From CAZMPJ01 sp964568455 (lineage in GTDB: Bacteria > Margulisbacteria > WOR-1 > O2-12-FULL-45-9), in contig CAZMPJ010000003.1 in assembly GCA_964568455.1 (NCBI GenBank), positions 62,001 to 126,000 on the forward strand: a DNA stretch of 64,000 nucleotides. The letters are read 5' to 3'. The notes beneath the pieces were generated by a model, which had not been told where the DNA came from, did not search any database, and was given only the letters and a program-made list of their open reading frames with translations. Positions 16,443 to 25,212 of this stretch are shown in pieces. The translations under genes and the position numbers were made by a program. Numbering within the stretch: position 1 is the stretch's first letter; each line of letters begins with the position of its first letter.

Positions 16443-17524
16443 AATGCCTGAGCTGGGATTCCATACACATTTCTAGCATTCCACAGTAAAAAAGTATCAA
16501 TTCCTAAATCATTACAAGCCTGAATTTGATCCCGGATATATTGCGGGCCATAGTTTGGAGATCTTAAATTAAAAGCCTGCAGCCAAGGAACAATAGTTAC
16601 TGCCTCTTGAGATAAAATTTCCTGAGTTTTTTTTAGTCCCGTGTACATAAAATAGTAAGGATAGGAGCCGGGGTTATCAAAGCCATCATATCCAGAGTGA
16701 AAATGCGAAGGGTAGAGCATGGGAGAAACCACATCAATATATTTTGCCATTATTTTTAAATCCTGGCCCAGAGCATTGATATCTTTTGGGTCTTGCCAGG
16801 CAATTACTCCAAAAATGTCAATGCCAATTGATGTTTGATATTTTTTTAACCTTTTTTTAACTGCAGCTAGATAACTTTCAATAATATCCACCTTGGTTAG
16901 ATTTTCGTCTTCATGCGGATATACAGCAGCTTTGGCTCCAGCTTCGGTTGGAAAACGGATATAATCAAACTGTACTTCATCAACGCCAGAAAGCGCGGCT
17001 GATTCTGCGATTAACTCATTATATAATCTTACTTCTTTTGAATAAGGGTCAGCCCATCTGCCCCATTTATGATCCTGGTAAAGGCTGCCGTCTTTTCTTC
17101 TTATTGCAAGATCGGGTCGAGCGATTACTAAATGATCATCCTTAAAAACTACTAAGCGCACGGTTACAATAAAACCTTTTTTATGCAGGTCTTTACTAAG
17201 CTTAGCTAACCAAGGATTAGGCGTGGCAACGGTGTCTTTGGTTAATTTATTCTCTTTAATCAATTTTAGTAAGGGTGGGCTAAGAGCGACTTTAGCATCA
17301 ATTACCAAAGTGTTTATCCCGCCTGATTTTGCCTGGGCAACCAAGTAATTAAACCTTTTTGGGGTTTTGGCCACATAATAGGTAATATAAATCCCTTTAT
17401 CAGAACTTACTTTTTGTCTGGGCAGAACCTCTACAATCCTGGTTTGGAACTCGGAAAAATCATAAACCATAGCAAAAGAGAGGATAGTTAAAAAGATGAG
17501 AATTTTAGTTATGGTCTTCGACAT
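16424..17524 (-). CDS. DUF4015 putative glycoside hydrolase
   Basis: A 366-residue protein with an N-terminal signal/anchor (residues 5-22) and a TIM-barrel-like body. Conserved segments are GIYITYYVA, INTLVIDAK, DEVQFDYIRFP, GIDIFGVIAW, VSPMLYPSHF and DTFLLWNARN, which match the DUF4015 family of putative extracellular glycosidases. The Asp in QFDYIRFP and the segment around MLYPSH are the likely active-site positions. Substrate unknown. A TATAAT six bases before the ATG suggests a leaderless transcript. It lies divergent from the response-regulator gene. Confidence 0.8.
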   Translation of the reverse strand: MSKTITKILIFLTILSFAMVYDFSEFQTRIVEVLPRQKVSSDKGIYITYYVAKTPKRFNYLVAQAKSGGINTLVIDAKVALSPPLLKLIKENKLTKDTVATPNPWLAKLSKDLHKKGFIVTVRLVVFKDDHLVIARPDLAIRRKDGSLYQDHKWGRWADPYSKEVRLYNELIAESAALSGVDEVQFDYIRFPTEAGAKAAVYPHEDENLTKVDIIESYLAAVKKRLKKYQTSIGIDIFGVIAWQDPKDINALGQDLKIMAKYIDVVSPMLYPSHFHSGYDGFDNPGSYPYYFMYTGLKKTQEILSQEAVTIVPWLQAFNLRSPNYGPQYIRDQIQACNDLGIDTFLLWNARNVYGIPAQALKKGYD

Positions 17525-17530
17525 AAGACC

Positions 17531-17539
17531 ATTATAACA
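17531..17539 (-). promoter_or_regulatory. Extended -10 promoter, leaderless DUF4015 gene
   Basis: TGT-TATAAT on the minus strand, ending six bases before the ATG. Confidence 0.6.
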
Positions 17540-17590
17540 TCTTGATATCCCTTATACGATATGAGACAATATGCGCGGAGGAAACAAATT

Positions 17591-18067
17591 ATGCCTAAAA
17601 AACCTTTAATTATGGTAGTGGATGACGAAGTAGATATTACTAACGCCTTGGCTGGAATTATTAAAGATGCTGATAAATATGATGTGATTATTGCTAATGA
17701 TGCTAAAGAAGCTTTGGATCAATTAACTAAGAACAAATTACTTTTTGGTTTGGGTGGCAACCGAATCCGCTTTATCTTTTTAGATATTAAAATGCCGGAA
17801 ACAGATGGATTGACCCTGCTTAAAAAAGTGCGCAAGAGTTTTGGTGAGGATATTGGAGTTTCTATGCTTACCGCCTGGGAAGACGAAGAAAAATGGGACA
17901 AAGCTACTGGCGGCTTTGTAGTAAATTATATTAGAAAACCATTTAAAAGCGAAGAAATTTTAGCTACTTTAGATAAATTTTTCCAGGGCGGCGAAGGTAA
18001 AATGGTTTTAGATACCTTTGAAAAGCACTTAGACAAAAAAGAAGAATTCAAGAAAAATAAGAACTAA
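17591..18067 (+). CDS. Single-domain response regulator
   Basis: A 158-residue receiver domain without an output domain. The acidic pair is DDE at residues 11-13, the phosphoacceptor is Asp65 in FLDIKMPETDG, and the conserved Lys is in IRKPF. The loop before Asp65 carries about seven extra residues (LLFGLGGN). The ATG at 17591 is chosen because GGAGGAAAC stands before it; an ATG ten codons up lacks a site. It runs convergent with the histidine kinase, overlapping it by four bases, so the two may form a two-component pair even though they are on opposite strands. Confidence 0.85.
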   Translation: MPKKPLIMVVDDEVDITNALAGIIKDADKYDVIIANDAKEALDQLTKNKLLFGLGGNRIRFIFLDIKMPETDGLTLLKKVRKSFGEDIGVSMLTAWEDEEKWDKATGGFVVNYIRKPFKSEEILATLDKFFQGGEGKMVLDTFEKHLDKKEEFKKNKN

Positions 18068-20094
18068 AAAATTATCCGGAAAGTTGTTCCCTTGCCTTTT
18101 TCGCTGTTTACTTTGATTTCCCCTTTATGCTCGCGGATTATTCTGTAGGCAATTGAGAGTCCTAGTCCTGTTCCTTCGTGCCGGGTAGAATAAAAAGGAT
18201 CAAAGATGTTTTCCATGATGTCTGATGGGATGCCTTTTCCAGTATCTGATATCTCTATAATATTTTTATTATTTTCCCGATAACTTTTAATGGTTAAAAG
18301 TCCTTTTTTGCCCATGGCTTCCATAGCGTTTTGGATTAAATTTACGAAAACCTGTTCTAATTCTTCTGGGTCGCCTTTGATGGGGGAGAGTGGCCCTAGT
18401 TCTTTTTTTAGTTTTATGCCGTCAAATTTAATAAAAGAAATAACATCTTCAATCTCTTTATTTAAATCTACATCTTTTTCTTCGCGCGGCTTTTCTTTGG
18501 CTAATTTCAACATACGCATTACAATGCCTTCAATGCGGGTAATATGTTTTAAGCAAAGCTCTTTAAAATTCTTTAAATATTCTTGGTCGCGTGGTTGATT
18601 AGGCAGTCTTTCGGTTTCAGCCCTGATTACAGTCAGTGGGTTTCTGATTTCGTGGGTTACTCCGGCGGTTAAAGTACCAATAGCCGCTAATCTTTGTGAT
18701 CTTTCTAATTCTTTAATCGCGGCTTCAAGCTCTGCTTTTATTTTTTCATAAGACTTTGAATGGTCAAGTTCAACCGCGGTTTGACTGCCTAAGGCCTCCA
18801 GCAGTCTTAGATCTTCTATGGTGTAAGGGTCTTCTGAAAGCTTTTTGCCTAAAGCAAAAAAAGCAATCAAACGGTCTTCTAAAATACAGGGAACTACCAG
18901 TGCCGCATTTAATTCTTTGACATTTTGAATAGCTTCCCGTTTGCTAATTAGTTCTTTTATTAAGGGGGCATCTATTTTTATTTTCTGGTCACTTAACTTG
19001 GGCTTTAATGTTTTCCGGTCATAAACTATATAATGTGTGGAAGTTTTTCTTGGTTCACTAAAATTGTCAGGCAAAAAAACTTTTGGATTTGATATTTCTA
19101 CTACTTCATGAAAGGTGTCATAGAGCACGTGTAAAATGTGTTCTAGAGAAAGTTGCTCGCAAACCCGACTGCTAGCTTCAGCCAGGGATTTGTAGTAATC
19201 GTATTTGCCTCTTAAAATTAATTTATCAGCCGAGGTCTGAAAAAACAGTCTGACATTTTGATAGACTTGGGCAAGCACAAAACCATAAAGCAAGTTCCAA
19301 AAAATAAAACGTAAATCAATTTGAGCAGAAGCATAAGTGCGATAAATGTATAAAAGAAAAATGTAGATGCCGCCAAAGTAAGATAGGGTAAATATTTCTG
19401 CTAAAGTGCGGCTGATAATTACCGAGATATCCATTAAACGATGTTTGGTAATGGCGTAAGCAATAAAGCCGATAAACAATAAGGCCGAAATATAACCAAA
19501 AGGATAAATAGCCAAATGGTATTTAATAATATAATCAATTAATCCTGTGGTGCCGCAGCCAAAAGCAATTAGCACATAAGAAATTTGCTGGGCTTTGATA
19601 AAATTTGTTTCTTTTTTGGCTTTTAAATAACCTAAGATGAGCAAAATTACTCCATAAGTAAAAAGAATAGCAAAAGCGCTTAAAAAGATAATGTAAAGAG
19701 GGCCAGCGGTAGGATAAAATCCCCAGAAATAATGGGCCACTCCATCATAAACTAAATTGGTGGGACTGGCTAAAATGGAAAATATACCCACTGCATATAG
19801 CGGGATTAAAACTCTTTTTTTCGGAACCTGATCCAAGAAAGTTACGATAAAATGATAAGCCAATAAAGGAATAAATATAATCCCCAAAAAGCCTAAACGG
19901 GCAAAAATGATGGCTTGCGCAGGATCTTGGCTTAAGTACATAAAGGTATAGAAAGTAAGCCAAATATTCATACTTAAGCAAAAAAGAAAAAAGATAATAT
20001 TGGTGCGGATGTGATTGTTTTTTGAGATAACTAAAAGCCCGATTAAAAAGATTAAGACATTAGTTACCAGTGGTGGTATGGCAAAAGCATTCAT
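18064..20094 (-). CDS. Membrane histidine kinase with 7TM-type sensor and GAF-like domain
   Basis: A 676-residue kinase. Residues 1-290 hold about eight membrane helices, similar to 7TM/HisKA-associated sensors. Residues 300-450 look like a GAF domain. The dimerisation domain has His481 in GVTHEIRNPL; the ATPase part has the N box FVNLIQNAMEAM, DTGKGIP and GTGLGLSIAY. It would autophosphorylate and pass phosphate to a receiver; the convergent single-domain regulator is a natural candidate. Its ATG overlaps the stop of the SDR gene (ATGA), so it is translationally coupled to the proB-SDR operon. The signal is unknown. Confidence 0.9.
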   Translation of the reverse strand: MNAFAIPPLVTNVLIFLIGLLVISKNNHIRTNIIFFLFCLSMNIWLTFYTFMYLSQDPAQAIIFARLGFLGIIFIPLLAYHFIVTFLDQVPKKRVLIPLYAVGIFSILASPTNLVYDGVAHYFWGFYPTAGPLYIIFLSAFAILFTYGVILLILGYLKAKKETNFIKAQQISYVLIAFGCGTTGLIDYIIKYHLAIYPFGYISALLFIGFIAYAITKHRLMDISVIISRTLAEIFTLSYFGGIYIFLLYIYRTYASAQIDLRFIFWNLLYGFVLAQVYQNVRLFFQTSADKLILRGKYDYYKSLAEASSRVCEQLSLEHILHVLYDTFHEVVEISNPKVFLPDNFSEPRKTSTHYIVYDRKTLKPKLSDQKIKIDAPLIKELISKREAIQNVKELNAALVVPCILEDRLIAFFALGKKLSEDPYTIEDLRLLEALGSQTAVELDHSKSYEKIKAELEAAIKELERSQRLAAIGTLTAGVTHEIRNPLTVIRAETERLPNQPRDQEYLKNFKELCLKHITRIEGIVMRMLKLAKEKPREEKDVDLNKEIEDVISFIKFDGIKLKKELGPLSPIKGDPEELEQVFVNLIQNAMEAMGKKGLLTIKSYRENNKNIIEISDTGKGIPSDIMENIFDPFYSTRHEGTGLGLSIAYRIIREHKGEIKVNSEKGKGTTFRIIF

Positions 20095-21266
20095 GCTTTT
20101 ATTCCAAACCCTTTTTGCTTAGCAAATTCCATTAAGGTTTTGAAGTTATTTTCGTTTATCCTAGGGCATTTAACCTTATTTAAGATTTCTCCTAAATTTT
20201 CCACAGAAAACTCCATGTTTTCACCAATAATATAGGGAGTAAGTATTTTACCTACTGTGCGATAATAAAACTTTTCCATTTCGTTTAAGTCTTTTGGTAC
20301 TTCTGCAACAAAAGAGCAGCCTTTGACTTTTAAGAAATCAAGCATCCATTGGATATATTCTCCGTGAAGAGCGTCTTTGGGGTTAGCCAAGTGATAATTT
20401 ATAGGCCTTAATTTTTCATCAATGCAAACTTGATAGAGAATCTTAGCGGCGTAGTCTGCGGGGATAATATTAAGCCCGGCTTTTAAGTTAGCCGCAATCC
20501 GAATAGGGATGGTGGCGGGCTGAGTAAAGAGTTTTTCTGCTGGAACACCTTGTTTTAATTTTAACCTTAAGAAATAAGCTGCCCAGCCATAGAAAACATC
20601 AAATTTTGAAACACTGCCTAACGGATTTTCTAGCAAGCGGCCGGAAATAGTGGTGGGCCTAAAGATTTTATAGCGTAATTTTTTTTCTTTACAAAATGTT
20701 CTGACCAAAAGCTCGGCTTCTAATTTTGATTTTTCATAAGGATTTCTAAATTGTTCTTCTAAATTAGTATAGCTAGGATCTACTTTTCCGATTTTATTGC
20801 CGCAAGAATAAGCAGAGCCAATATAGATGAATTGTTTGATATTTAACTGTTCTAAAAGCCTTAAAAGACGTTGGGTGCCTTTAACATTGATGTTTTCTAG
20901 TTTCTCCTTGGTGCGGCTGTCGGATCTAAAGTCTGTTAAAGCGGCAACATGAAAGAAATAATCGATTTTTTGTTTTTTTAAAAGCTCAAGTTCTTCTGCA
21001 GAGAGACCTAAGTCTTCCTTGGTCAAGTCGAAAGAAATAGGAATAATGCACTTTTGAAGGTCAGGGGCACTGCCGTTTAAATTAAGGTAAAAATGACCAT
21101 CTGATTCAATAATATTTTCAATTCGGTTGCCAATAGGGCAGGCTTTTTGCGGACGGCCTAAGGTAAATATCTGGAGCTTGTCGAGCTCGTTCAAATTTTG
21201 CTTCAAGATTTCAAAAAGAAGGTTTCTTCCTAGTAGGCCAGTTGAACCGGTCATTACAATTTGCAT
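20091..21266 (-). CDS. Extended SDR, acyl-CoA/thioester reductase-like
   Basis: A 391-residue NAD(P)-dependent short-chain dehydrogenase. The Rossmann motif is GSTGLLGRN at residues 7-15, with the active-site pair in NPYEKSK and VAALTDF at the end of strand 4. The overall pattern (NIxVKGTQRLLRL, YIGSAYSCG, FRPTTISGR) resembles the NAD_binding_4 family that includes fatty acyl-CoA reductases and the thioester reductase domains of peptide synthetases, more than sugar epimerases. Substrate not determined. It lies between proB and the histidine kinase and overlaps the latter. Confidence 0.75.
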   Translation of the reverse strand: MQIVMTGSTGLLGRNLLFEILKQNLNELDKLQIFTLGRPQKACPIGNRIENIIESDGHFYLNLNGSAPDLQKCIIPISFDLTKEDLGLSAEELELLKKQKIDYFFHVAALTDFRSDSRTKEKLENINVKGTQRLLRLLEQLNIKQFIYIGSAYSCGNKIGKVDPSYTNLEEQFRNPYEKSKLEAELLVRTFCKEKKLRYKIFRPTTISGRLLENPLGSVSKFDVFYGWAAYFLRLKLKQGVPAEKLFTQPATIPIRIAANLKAGLNIIPADYAAKILYQVCIDEKLRPINYHLANPKDALHGEYIQWMLDFLKVKGCSFVAEVPKDLNEMEKFYYRTVGKILTPYIIGENMEFSVENLGEILNKVKCPRINENNFKTLMEFAKQKGFGIKA

Positions 21267-21302
21267 AATTGTTCCTTGGAAAAAATTATCTCACACTAAA
21301 AA

Positions 21303-22043
21303 TTAGGAGTCAAACGAAGTTCCGACGTTTTTTCCGGCAGCAGCCTGGCCAATAAGTTTAGCTTTTCGGCCGTTAATAATAATCATATCAATGCCAACTC
21401 TGGTGCAAGTTTTGGCTGCCTGGATTTTAGTCTTCATGCCGCCGGTTCCATGTTGAGTGGCAGTATGTCCGGCTGCGTTTTCGATTTTTTTAGTTATTTT
21501 CTTGATTTCAGGGACTACTTTGTTTTTTAAATAAAAACCATCTACATCGGTTAGAAGCACTAAAAGATCTGCTTTAATCAGGCAAGCTGTTCTGGCGGCT
21601 AAATTATCATTATCTCCGATTTTTATTTCTTCTACAGCTACTGTGTCATTTTCATTAACAATAGGCACTACTTTTTCTTTTAAAAGGGTCTTTAAACAGT
21701 GTTGAGCATTAAGATTAAGCGTATTTTTGGTTAAAAGCACCTGGCCGGTATGGATTCCATATTTTTCAAAAGCTTTTTCGTATTGCCGCATGAGGGAAGA
21801 TTGACCCACAGCTGCAGCTGCTTGTTTTTCTGGAATTGATTTTGGTTTGCCTAATTTTAGCTTTTCTGCGCCGCAGACAATAGCGCCAGAAGATACGATA
21901 ATAACCTGTTTTTTGGCTTTTACTAGTTTAGCTACTTCGCTTACGATTTTTTTGAGGTTTTTAAGGTCAAGTTTTCCTTGAGCAGTGGCTAGGGAGGAAC
22001 TGCCGATTTTAATTACAATGGAGTTGTATTTTTTATTTGCCAT
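21303..22043 (-). CDS. proB: Glutamate 5-kinase lacking the PUA domain
   Basis: First step of proline synthesis, phosphorylating glutamate. Conserved motifs: VIKIGSSSL at the N-terminus, VSSGAIVCG, the substrate loop VNENDTVA, GDNDNLAA, LLTDVDG and GTGGMKTKIQAA. The protein ends after about 246 residues, whereas E. coli ProB has an additional C-terminal PUA domain of about 100 residues; PUA-less forms are known. The stop of rpmA and this ATG overlap, so it is coupled to the ribosomal genes. proA is not in the window. The obg gene that often sits after rpmA is absent. Confidence 0.9.
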   Translation of the reverse strand: MANKKYNSIVIKIGSSSLATAQGKLDLKNLKKIVSEVAKLVKAKKQVIIVSSGAIVCGAEKLKLGKPKSIPEKQAAAAVGQSSLMRQYEKAFEKYGIHTGQVLLTKNTLNLNAQHCLKTLLKEKVVPIVNENDTVAVEEIKIGDNDNLAARTACLIKADLLVLLTDVDGFYLKNKVVPEIKKITKKIENAAGHTATQHGTGGMKTKIQAAKTCTRVGIDMIIINGRKAKLIGQAAAGKNVGTSFDS

Positions 22044-22288
22044 TAAGCAGCAGGTTCTACGCTTACGCGTCTGCCAGGTTCAAATACTACAAAACCGTTA
22101 ACTTTTGAAAAAAGAGTATGGTCTCTGCCCATGCCCACGTTGTTTCCAGCATAAAAGCGGGAGCCACGCTGTCTTAAAATGATTGATCCGGCAGGAATAG
22201 CTTGTCCACCAAAAACTTTTACGCCTAGTCGCTGAGAATTTGAATCTCTTCCGTTTTTAGAAGCACCACCGGCCTTCTTATGCGCCAT
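22043..22288 (-). CDS. rpmA: Ribosomal protein bL27
   Basis: An 81-residue protein with the family N-terminus AHKKAGGASKNGRDSNSQRLG, whose tail reaches the peptidyl-transferase centre, then the GSRFYAGNNVGMGRDHTLF segment. There is no N-terminal extension to be cleaved as in Firmicutes. CGAGGAGAT stands before the ATG. It overlaps rplU by 11 bases and proB by one. Confidence 0.97.
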   Translation of the reverse strand: MAHKKAGGASKNGRDSNSQRLGVKVFGGQAIPAGSIILRQRGSRFYAGNNVGMGRDHTLFSKVNGFVVFEPGRRVSVEPAA

Positions 22289-22589
22289 GTTTTATCTCCT
22301 CGATTTTAACTCGGGTGTAAGGTTGTCTATGTCCTTTGGTTCTGCGGTATTTAATCTTGTTTTTATACTTAAAAGTGATTACTTTATCTGCTTTGCCATT
22401 TTCAATAACTTTAGCAGAGACTTTAGCACCCTTAACATGAGGAGTTCCAACTGCAAGATCACCATCTTTTGCTACTAAAAGCACTTTTTCAAAGGTAGTG
22501 CTCCGCTTAGCATCCAATAGCTCAACATCCAGGATGTCTCCGGGTGTTACTTTATATTGTTTTCCACCTGTTTCAATTATAGCGTACAT
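22278..22589 (-). CDS. rplU: Ribosomal protein bL21
   Basis: A 103-residue protein starting MYAIIETGGKQYKV and with the conserved tail KIKYRRTKGHRQPYTRVKI. It binds 23S rRNA near L20. It is followed directly by rpmA, as in most bacteria. A promoter lies inside the end of the upstream DUF2344 gene, so rplU-rpmA-proB can be transcribed on their own. The -10 ends 11 bases before the ATG, which leaves a leader of only a few bases and no Shine-Dalgarno sequence. Confidence 0.97.
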   Translation of the reverse strand: MYAIIETGGKQYKVTPGDILDVELLDAKRSTTFEKVLLVAKDGDLAVGTPHVKGAKVSAKVIENGKADKVITFKYKNKIKYRRTKGHRQPYTRVKIEEIKHGA

Positions 22590-22600
22590 AACGAAGAAGA

Positions 22601-22630
22601 ATTATACCACGAAAGCTTCGAGTATTTCAA
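22601..22630 (-). promoter_or_regulatory. rplU-rpmA promoter
   Basis: TTGAAA (complement of 22625-22630), an 18-base spacer ending TGG, and TATAAT (complement of 22601-22606). It overlaps the last codons of the DUF2344 gene. Confidence 0.65.
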
Positions 22631-22901
22631 GGCCTGGGGGGTGTTGCTGGTTAAATTTCTGCATAACTTCAGCCGGTTTAACCCAAGTTTCAAATTGCAA
22701 GGTGGCATATTGCTCATCCGAGGTTGCGCCCACTTTCAAGGCATTGCCCCAGGAAATCTTCATATGCGGATTAAAACCTTGTGAATAAGCAATTGGAAGC
22801 TTTGCTCTTTGGATAGTACGCTGAAAAGCGCGCATTAAGTCTTTATGCGAAATAAATTTTATTTCTTCGCCTTTTTTGTATTTAACTTTTATTTGCAACA
22901 C
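22602..22901 (-). CDS. DUF2344 (TIGR03936) protein, short form
   Basis: A 99-residue protein read from a GTG at 22901, chosen because AAGGAGACC stands eight bases upstream and because it gives the family start VLQIKVKYKKGEEIKFISHKDLMRAF. The pattern continues with YSQGFNPHMKISWG. Members of this family are partners of, or fused to, the radical SAM protein encoded just upstream. The usual length is about 200 residues; here the protein stops after ILEAFVV, so it is about half-length, with no obvious continuation. It overlaps the radical SAM gene by 20 bases. Confidence 0.8.
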   Translation of the reverse strand: MLQIKVKYKKGEEIKFISHKDLMRAFQRTIQRAKLPIAYSQGFNPHMKISWGNALKVGATSDEQYATLQFETWVKPAEVMQKFNQQHPPGLEILEAFVV

Positions 22902-24531
22902 GAAGTAAGGTCTCCTTTGAAACCCCAACATTAATATAGTCCCAGGCTAGGGTATCTTTCGGGTCTTTTGCTTTTAAATATTGGTTAGGGTCGATCCCGC
23001 ATTCTTTAAAAGCTTGTAGCCAAAGGTCAAACTTTAAATGCTCATACCAGGCATCCAGCCGGCAGCCCAGTTCCCAGGCTTTAATAATTACTTTGGTAAG
23101 ATTTTTATCCCCTCGCGAAAACACACCTTCTAAGAAGCTAGCTTCAGCTTTGTGCCAGCGCACTTCCATTCCTCTGCCTTTAGCGTTTTTGCGGATAAAT
23201 TTTTGCTTTTCAATGGCTTGTTCAATGGAAATTTGCGCTTCCCATTGGAGGGGGGTGTGGGGTTTTGGAATAAAAGTAGCTAGATTTATGGTTATCCGTG
23301 CTCTTTTACTATATTTTTTGCCAAGCTCAATGATTTTTTTGCCCAAATCACAAATTCCTAATAAATCTTCTTCAGTTTCAGTTGGCAGCCCAATCATAAA
23401 ATAAAGTTTAATAGATTCAATACCATTTTTAAAAGCAGATTCTGAACCATTTAAAATATCTTCTTCGCTTAACTTCTTGCCAATAACATCGCGTAAACGT
23501 TGAGTGCCTGCTTCCGGGGCAATGGTTAAACCAGAAGGTCTGACTCTTGAGATTGATTTGATCAAGTCAACTGAAAAAGTGTTAGCTCGCAGCGATGGTA
23601 CGCTGACGTTGATTCGGTCTTTGGCATATTTTCGAGCTAACGTTTTAGCCAATTCATCGATTTTTGAATAATCAGAGCTGGAAAGAGAAACTAAAGAAAT
23701 TTCATCATAGCCAGTATTTTTTAAAACCTCATCCGCGGTTTTAATTAGCCAATCTTTATTTCTTTCTCGAACCGGCCTTGAGGTCCAGCCTGCCTGGCAA
23801 AACTTGCAGCCCCATTTGCATCCACGCATGATTTCAAGGGCTACTCGGTCGTGAACCGCAGAAACGAATGGAACTATAGGTTTTGTTGGATAAGGAACTG
23901 AGTTTAAATCTTTCACCTCTATTTTTTTGACGCTTTTGCTAATTCCTGGTACATAAATGCCGGCAAGAGAGGCGAGGGCTTGGAGTTGAGCGAGGCGAGA
24001 TTGGTTCTGAGTTTTGAGAAGTGTGTTAGTAATTTCAACAAGAACTTCTTCGGCTTCGCCAATTACGAAAAAGTCGAAAAATTCGGCAATTGGTTCTGGA
24101 TTAAAAACACAAGGACCGCCTCCCATGACTAATGGATCTTTATCAGTTCGATCTTTGGCATAGAGAGGGGTTTTTCCTAGTTTTAGAATGTTTACTATAT
24201 TAGTGTAAGTAAGCTCATGTCCAAGACTAAACCCGATTAAATCAAATTCATTTAAGGCTTTTTGTGATTCAAGACTTTTAAGGGCTAAATTTTCTGCTTT
24301 AAGCGCTTCTTCCATATCTGGCAAAGGGGCAAACACCCTTTCACACAAAACCTTGTCCTGATTATTTAAAATATGGTAAAGAATTTGGATGCCAAGGTTG
24401 GACATGCCGATTTCATAGGTATCAGGATAAGATAAAGCTACTTTTAAGGTGCATTTATCCCAGTTTTTATGAATAGAATGCAGTTCATTGCCGATATATT
24501 GAGCGGGTTTTCTGACGTTGTTTAAATCCAT
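22882..24531 (-). CDS. Radical SAM protein, TIGR03960 family
   Basis: A 549-residue protein with a cobalamin-binding-like N-terminal domain (SYPDTYEIGMSNLGIQIL, LVMGGGPCVFNPEP, FFVIGEAEEV) and a radical SAM core whose cluster motif is GCKWGCKFCQAG near residue 240. FMIGLPTETEEDL and TIAPEAGTQRLR are also typical. The family is widespread in Clostridia and Cyanobacteria next to rplU and DUF2344; a role in RNA or ribosome modification has been suspected but I do not know a proven reaction. A short Gln/Leu/Ala-rich segment near residue 180 (NQSRLAQLQALASL) may be an insertion. The start is supported by a TATAAT six bases upstream. Confidence 0.85.
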   Translation of the reverse strand: MDLNNVRKPAQYIGNELHSIHKNWDKCTLKVALSYPDTYEIGMSNLGIQILYHILNNQDKVLCERVFAPLPDMEEALKAENLALKSLESQKALNEFDLIGFSLGHELTYTNIVNILKLGKTPLYAKDRTDKDPLVMGGGPCVFNPEPIAEFFDFFVIGEAEEVLVEITNTLLKTQNQSRLAQLQALASLAGIYVPGISKSVKKIEVKDLNSVPYPTKPIVPFVSAVHDRVALEIMRGCKWGCKFCQAGWTSRPVRERNKDWLIKTADEVLKNTGYDEISLVSLSSSDYSKIDELAKTLARKYAKDRINVSVPSLRANTFSVDLIKSISRVRPSGLTIAPEAGTQRLRDVIGKKLSEEDILNGSESAFKNGIESIKLYFMIGLPTETEEDLLGICDLGKKIIELGKKYSKRARITINLATFIPKPHTPLQWEAQISIEQAIEKQKFIRKNAKGRGMEVRWHKAEASFLEGVFSRGDKNLTKVIIKAWELGCRLDAWYEHLKFDLWLQAFKECGIDPNQYLKAKDPKDTLAWDYINVGVSKETLLRVANKS

Positions 24532-24537
24532 AATTTC

Positions 24538-24543
24538 ATTATA
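24538..24543 (-). promoter_or_regulatory. -10 box for a leaderless radical SAM transcript
   Basis: TATAAT on the minus strand, six bases before the ATG. It is not preceded by TGn and no -35 is recognised. Confidence 0.5.
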
Positions 24544-24555
24544 CCTTAAAATTAC

Positions 24556-24583
24556 TTGACTTAGAAATTTGAGATGATATGCT
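24556..24583 (+). promoter_or_regulatory. Promoter of the beta-barrel/lipoprotein pair
   Basis: TTGACT (24556-24561), a 16-base spacer ending TGA, and TATGCT (24578-24583). It is followed by a leader with AAAGGGGG as ribosome-binding site. Confidence 0.6.
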
Positions 24584-24605
24584 TTTCTTGAAAAGGGGGT
24601 TTCAT

Positions 24606-25202
24606 ATGAAAAAAATATTGATTTTTGTTTTGCTCCTCTTAGTTTCTTCCTCTGCTTTTGCTTTTCTGGATTCTGGTCTTTTTAAAGAACAAAAAACAAT
24701 TGGTTATTACCTGCTTTCTAATCAGAGTACTGGTAATTTGTCTTCTGGCTTGGTTTATACCAAGAAAAATGAAGATGGTAAAGAGTTAAAGGTTATTTAC
24801 ACTTCTTATCGCAGTGCTTACTTATTAACTAGCAATGTTACTAGACTGGATGTTTATAAAAAAATGGATTTAACTCAGCTAGGCCCAATAAGATTGTCTG
24901 GTTTAGCTGGCTTAGGCTTGATTTATAGTCCCGCAGTAGGGGGAGGACTTACTTTTAATGTTGGTGGCAGTGCTGTAGTTGGAGTTAATGAAACGCTAAA
25001 TGTTTCTATGCCAATATTGATGAGTTTTTATACTGATGGGTTTGGCATGCAGATGGCACCCACGGTAAATTTTAAACCAATGTTTCTTAATGGATATGAA
25101 GCTTTTGCTGGTTTAAGAATGGATGCTTCTATGATAGGTAGCACCATGAGTGAAGGCAGAATGAATCTGTATTATATGTTGGGCGCAAAGAAAGCGATAT
25201 AA
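24606..25202 (+). CDS. Small predicted outer-membrane beta-barrel protein
   Basis: A 198-residue exported protein. The ATG at 24606 follows AAAGGGGG; nine further codons upstream are unlikely because they overlap the promoter. A signal peptide (residues 1-19, cleaved near AFA-F) is followed by alternating hydrophobic and polar residues with many Gly, Tyr and Ser (GLAGLGLIYSPAVGGGLTF), as in small beta-barrels of the OmpW/OmpX size class. No specific family recognised. It ends ten bases before the next lipoprotein gene, so the two are co-transcribed. Confidence 0.7.
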   Translation: MKKILIFVLLLLVSSSAFAFLDSGLFKEQKTIGYYLLSNQSTGNLSSGLVYTKKNEDGKELKVIYTSYRSAYLLTSNVTRLDVYKKMDLTQLGPIRLSGLAGLGLIYSPAVGGGLTFNVGGSAVVGVNETLNVSMPILMSFYTDGFGMQMAPTVNFKPMFLNGYEAFAGLRMDASMIGSTMSEGRMNLYYMLGAKKAI

Positions 25203-25212
25203 GGAGGAAAAA

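Noticed and set aside
17561..17590. An earlier ATG at 17561 for the response regulator
   Set aside because: No ribosome-binding site before it, the added residues MRQYARRKQI are not part of a receiver domain, and the ATG at 17591 has GGAGG at the right distance.
16008..21190. CTCGACAAGCTC palindromes as attachment sites of a mobile element
   Set aside because: The two copies are in opposite orientation with only core genes between them and no integrase; they look like interspersed palindromes.
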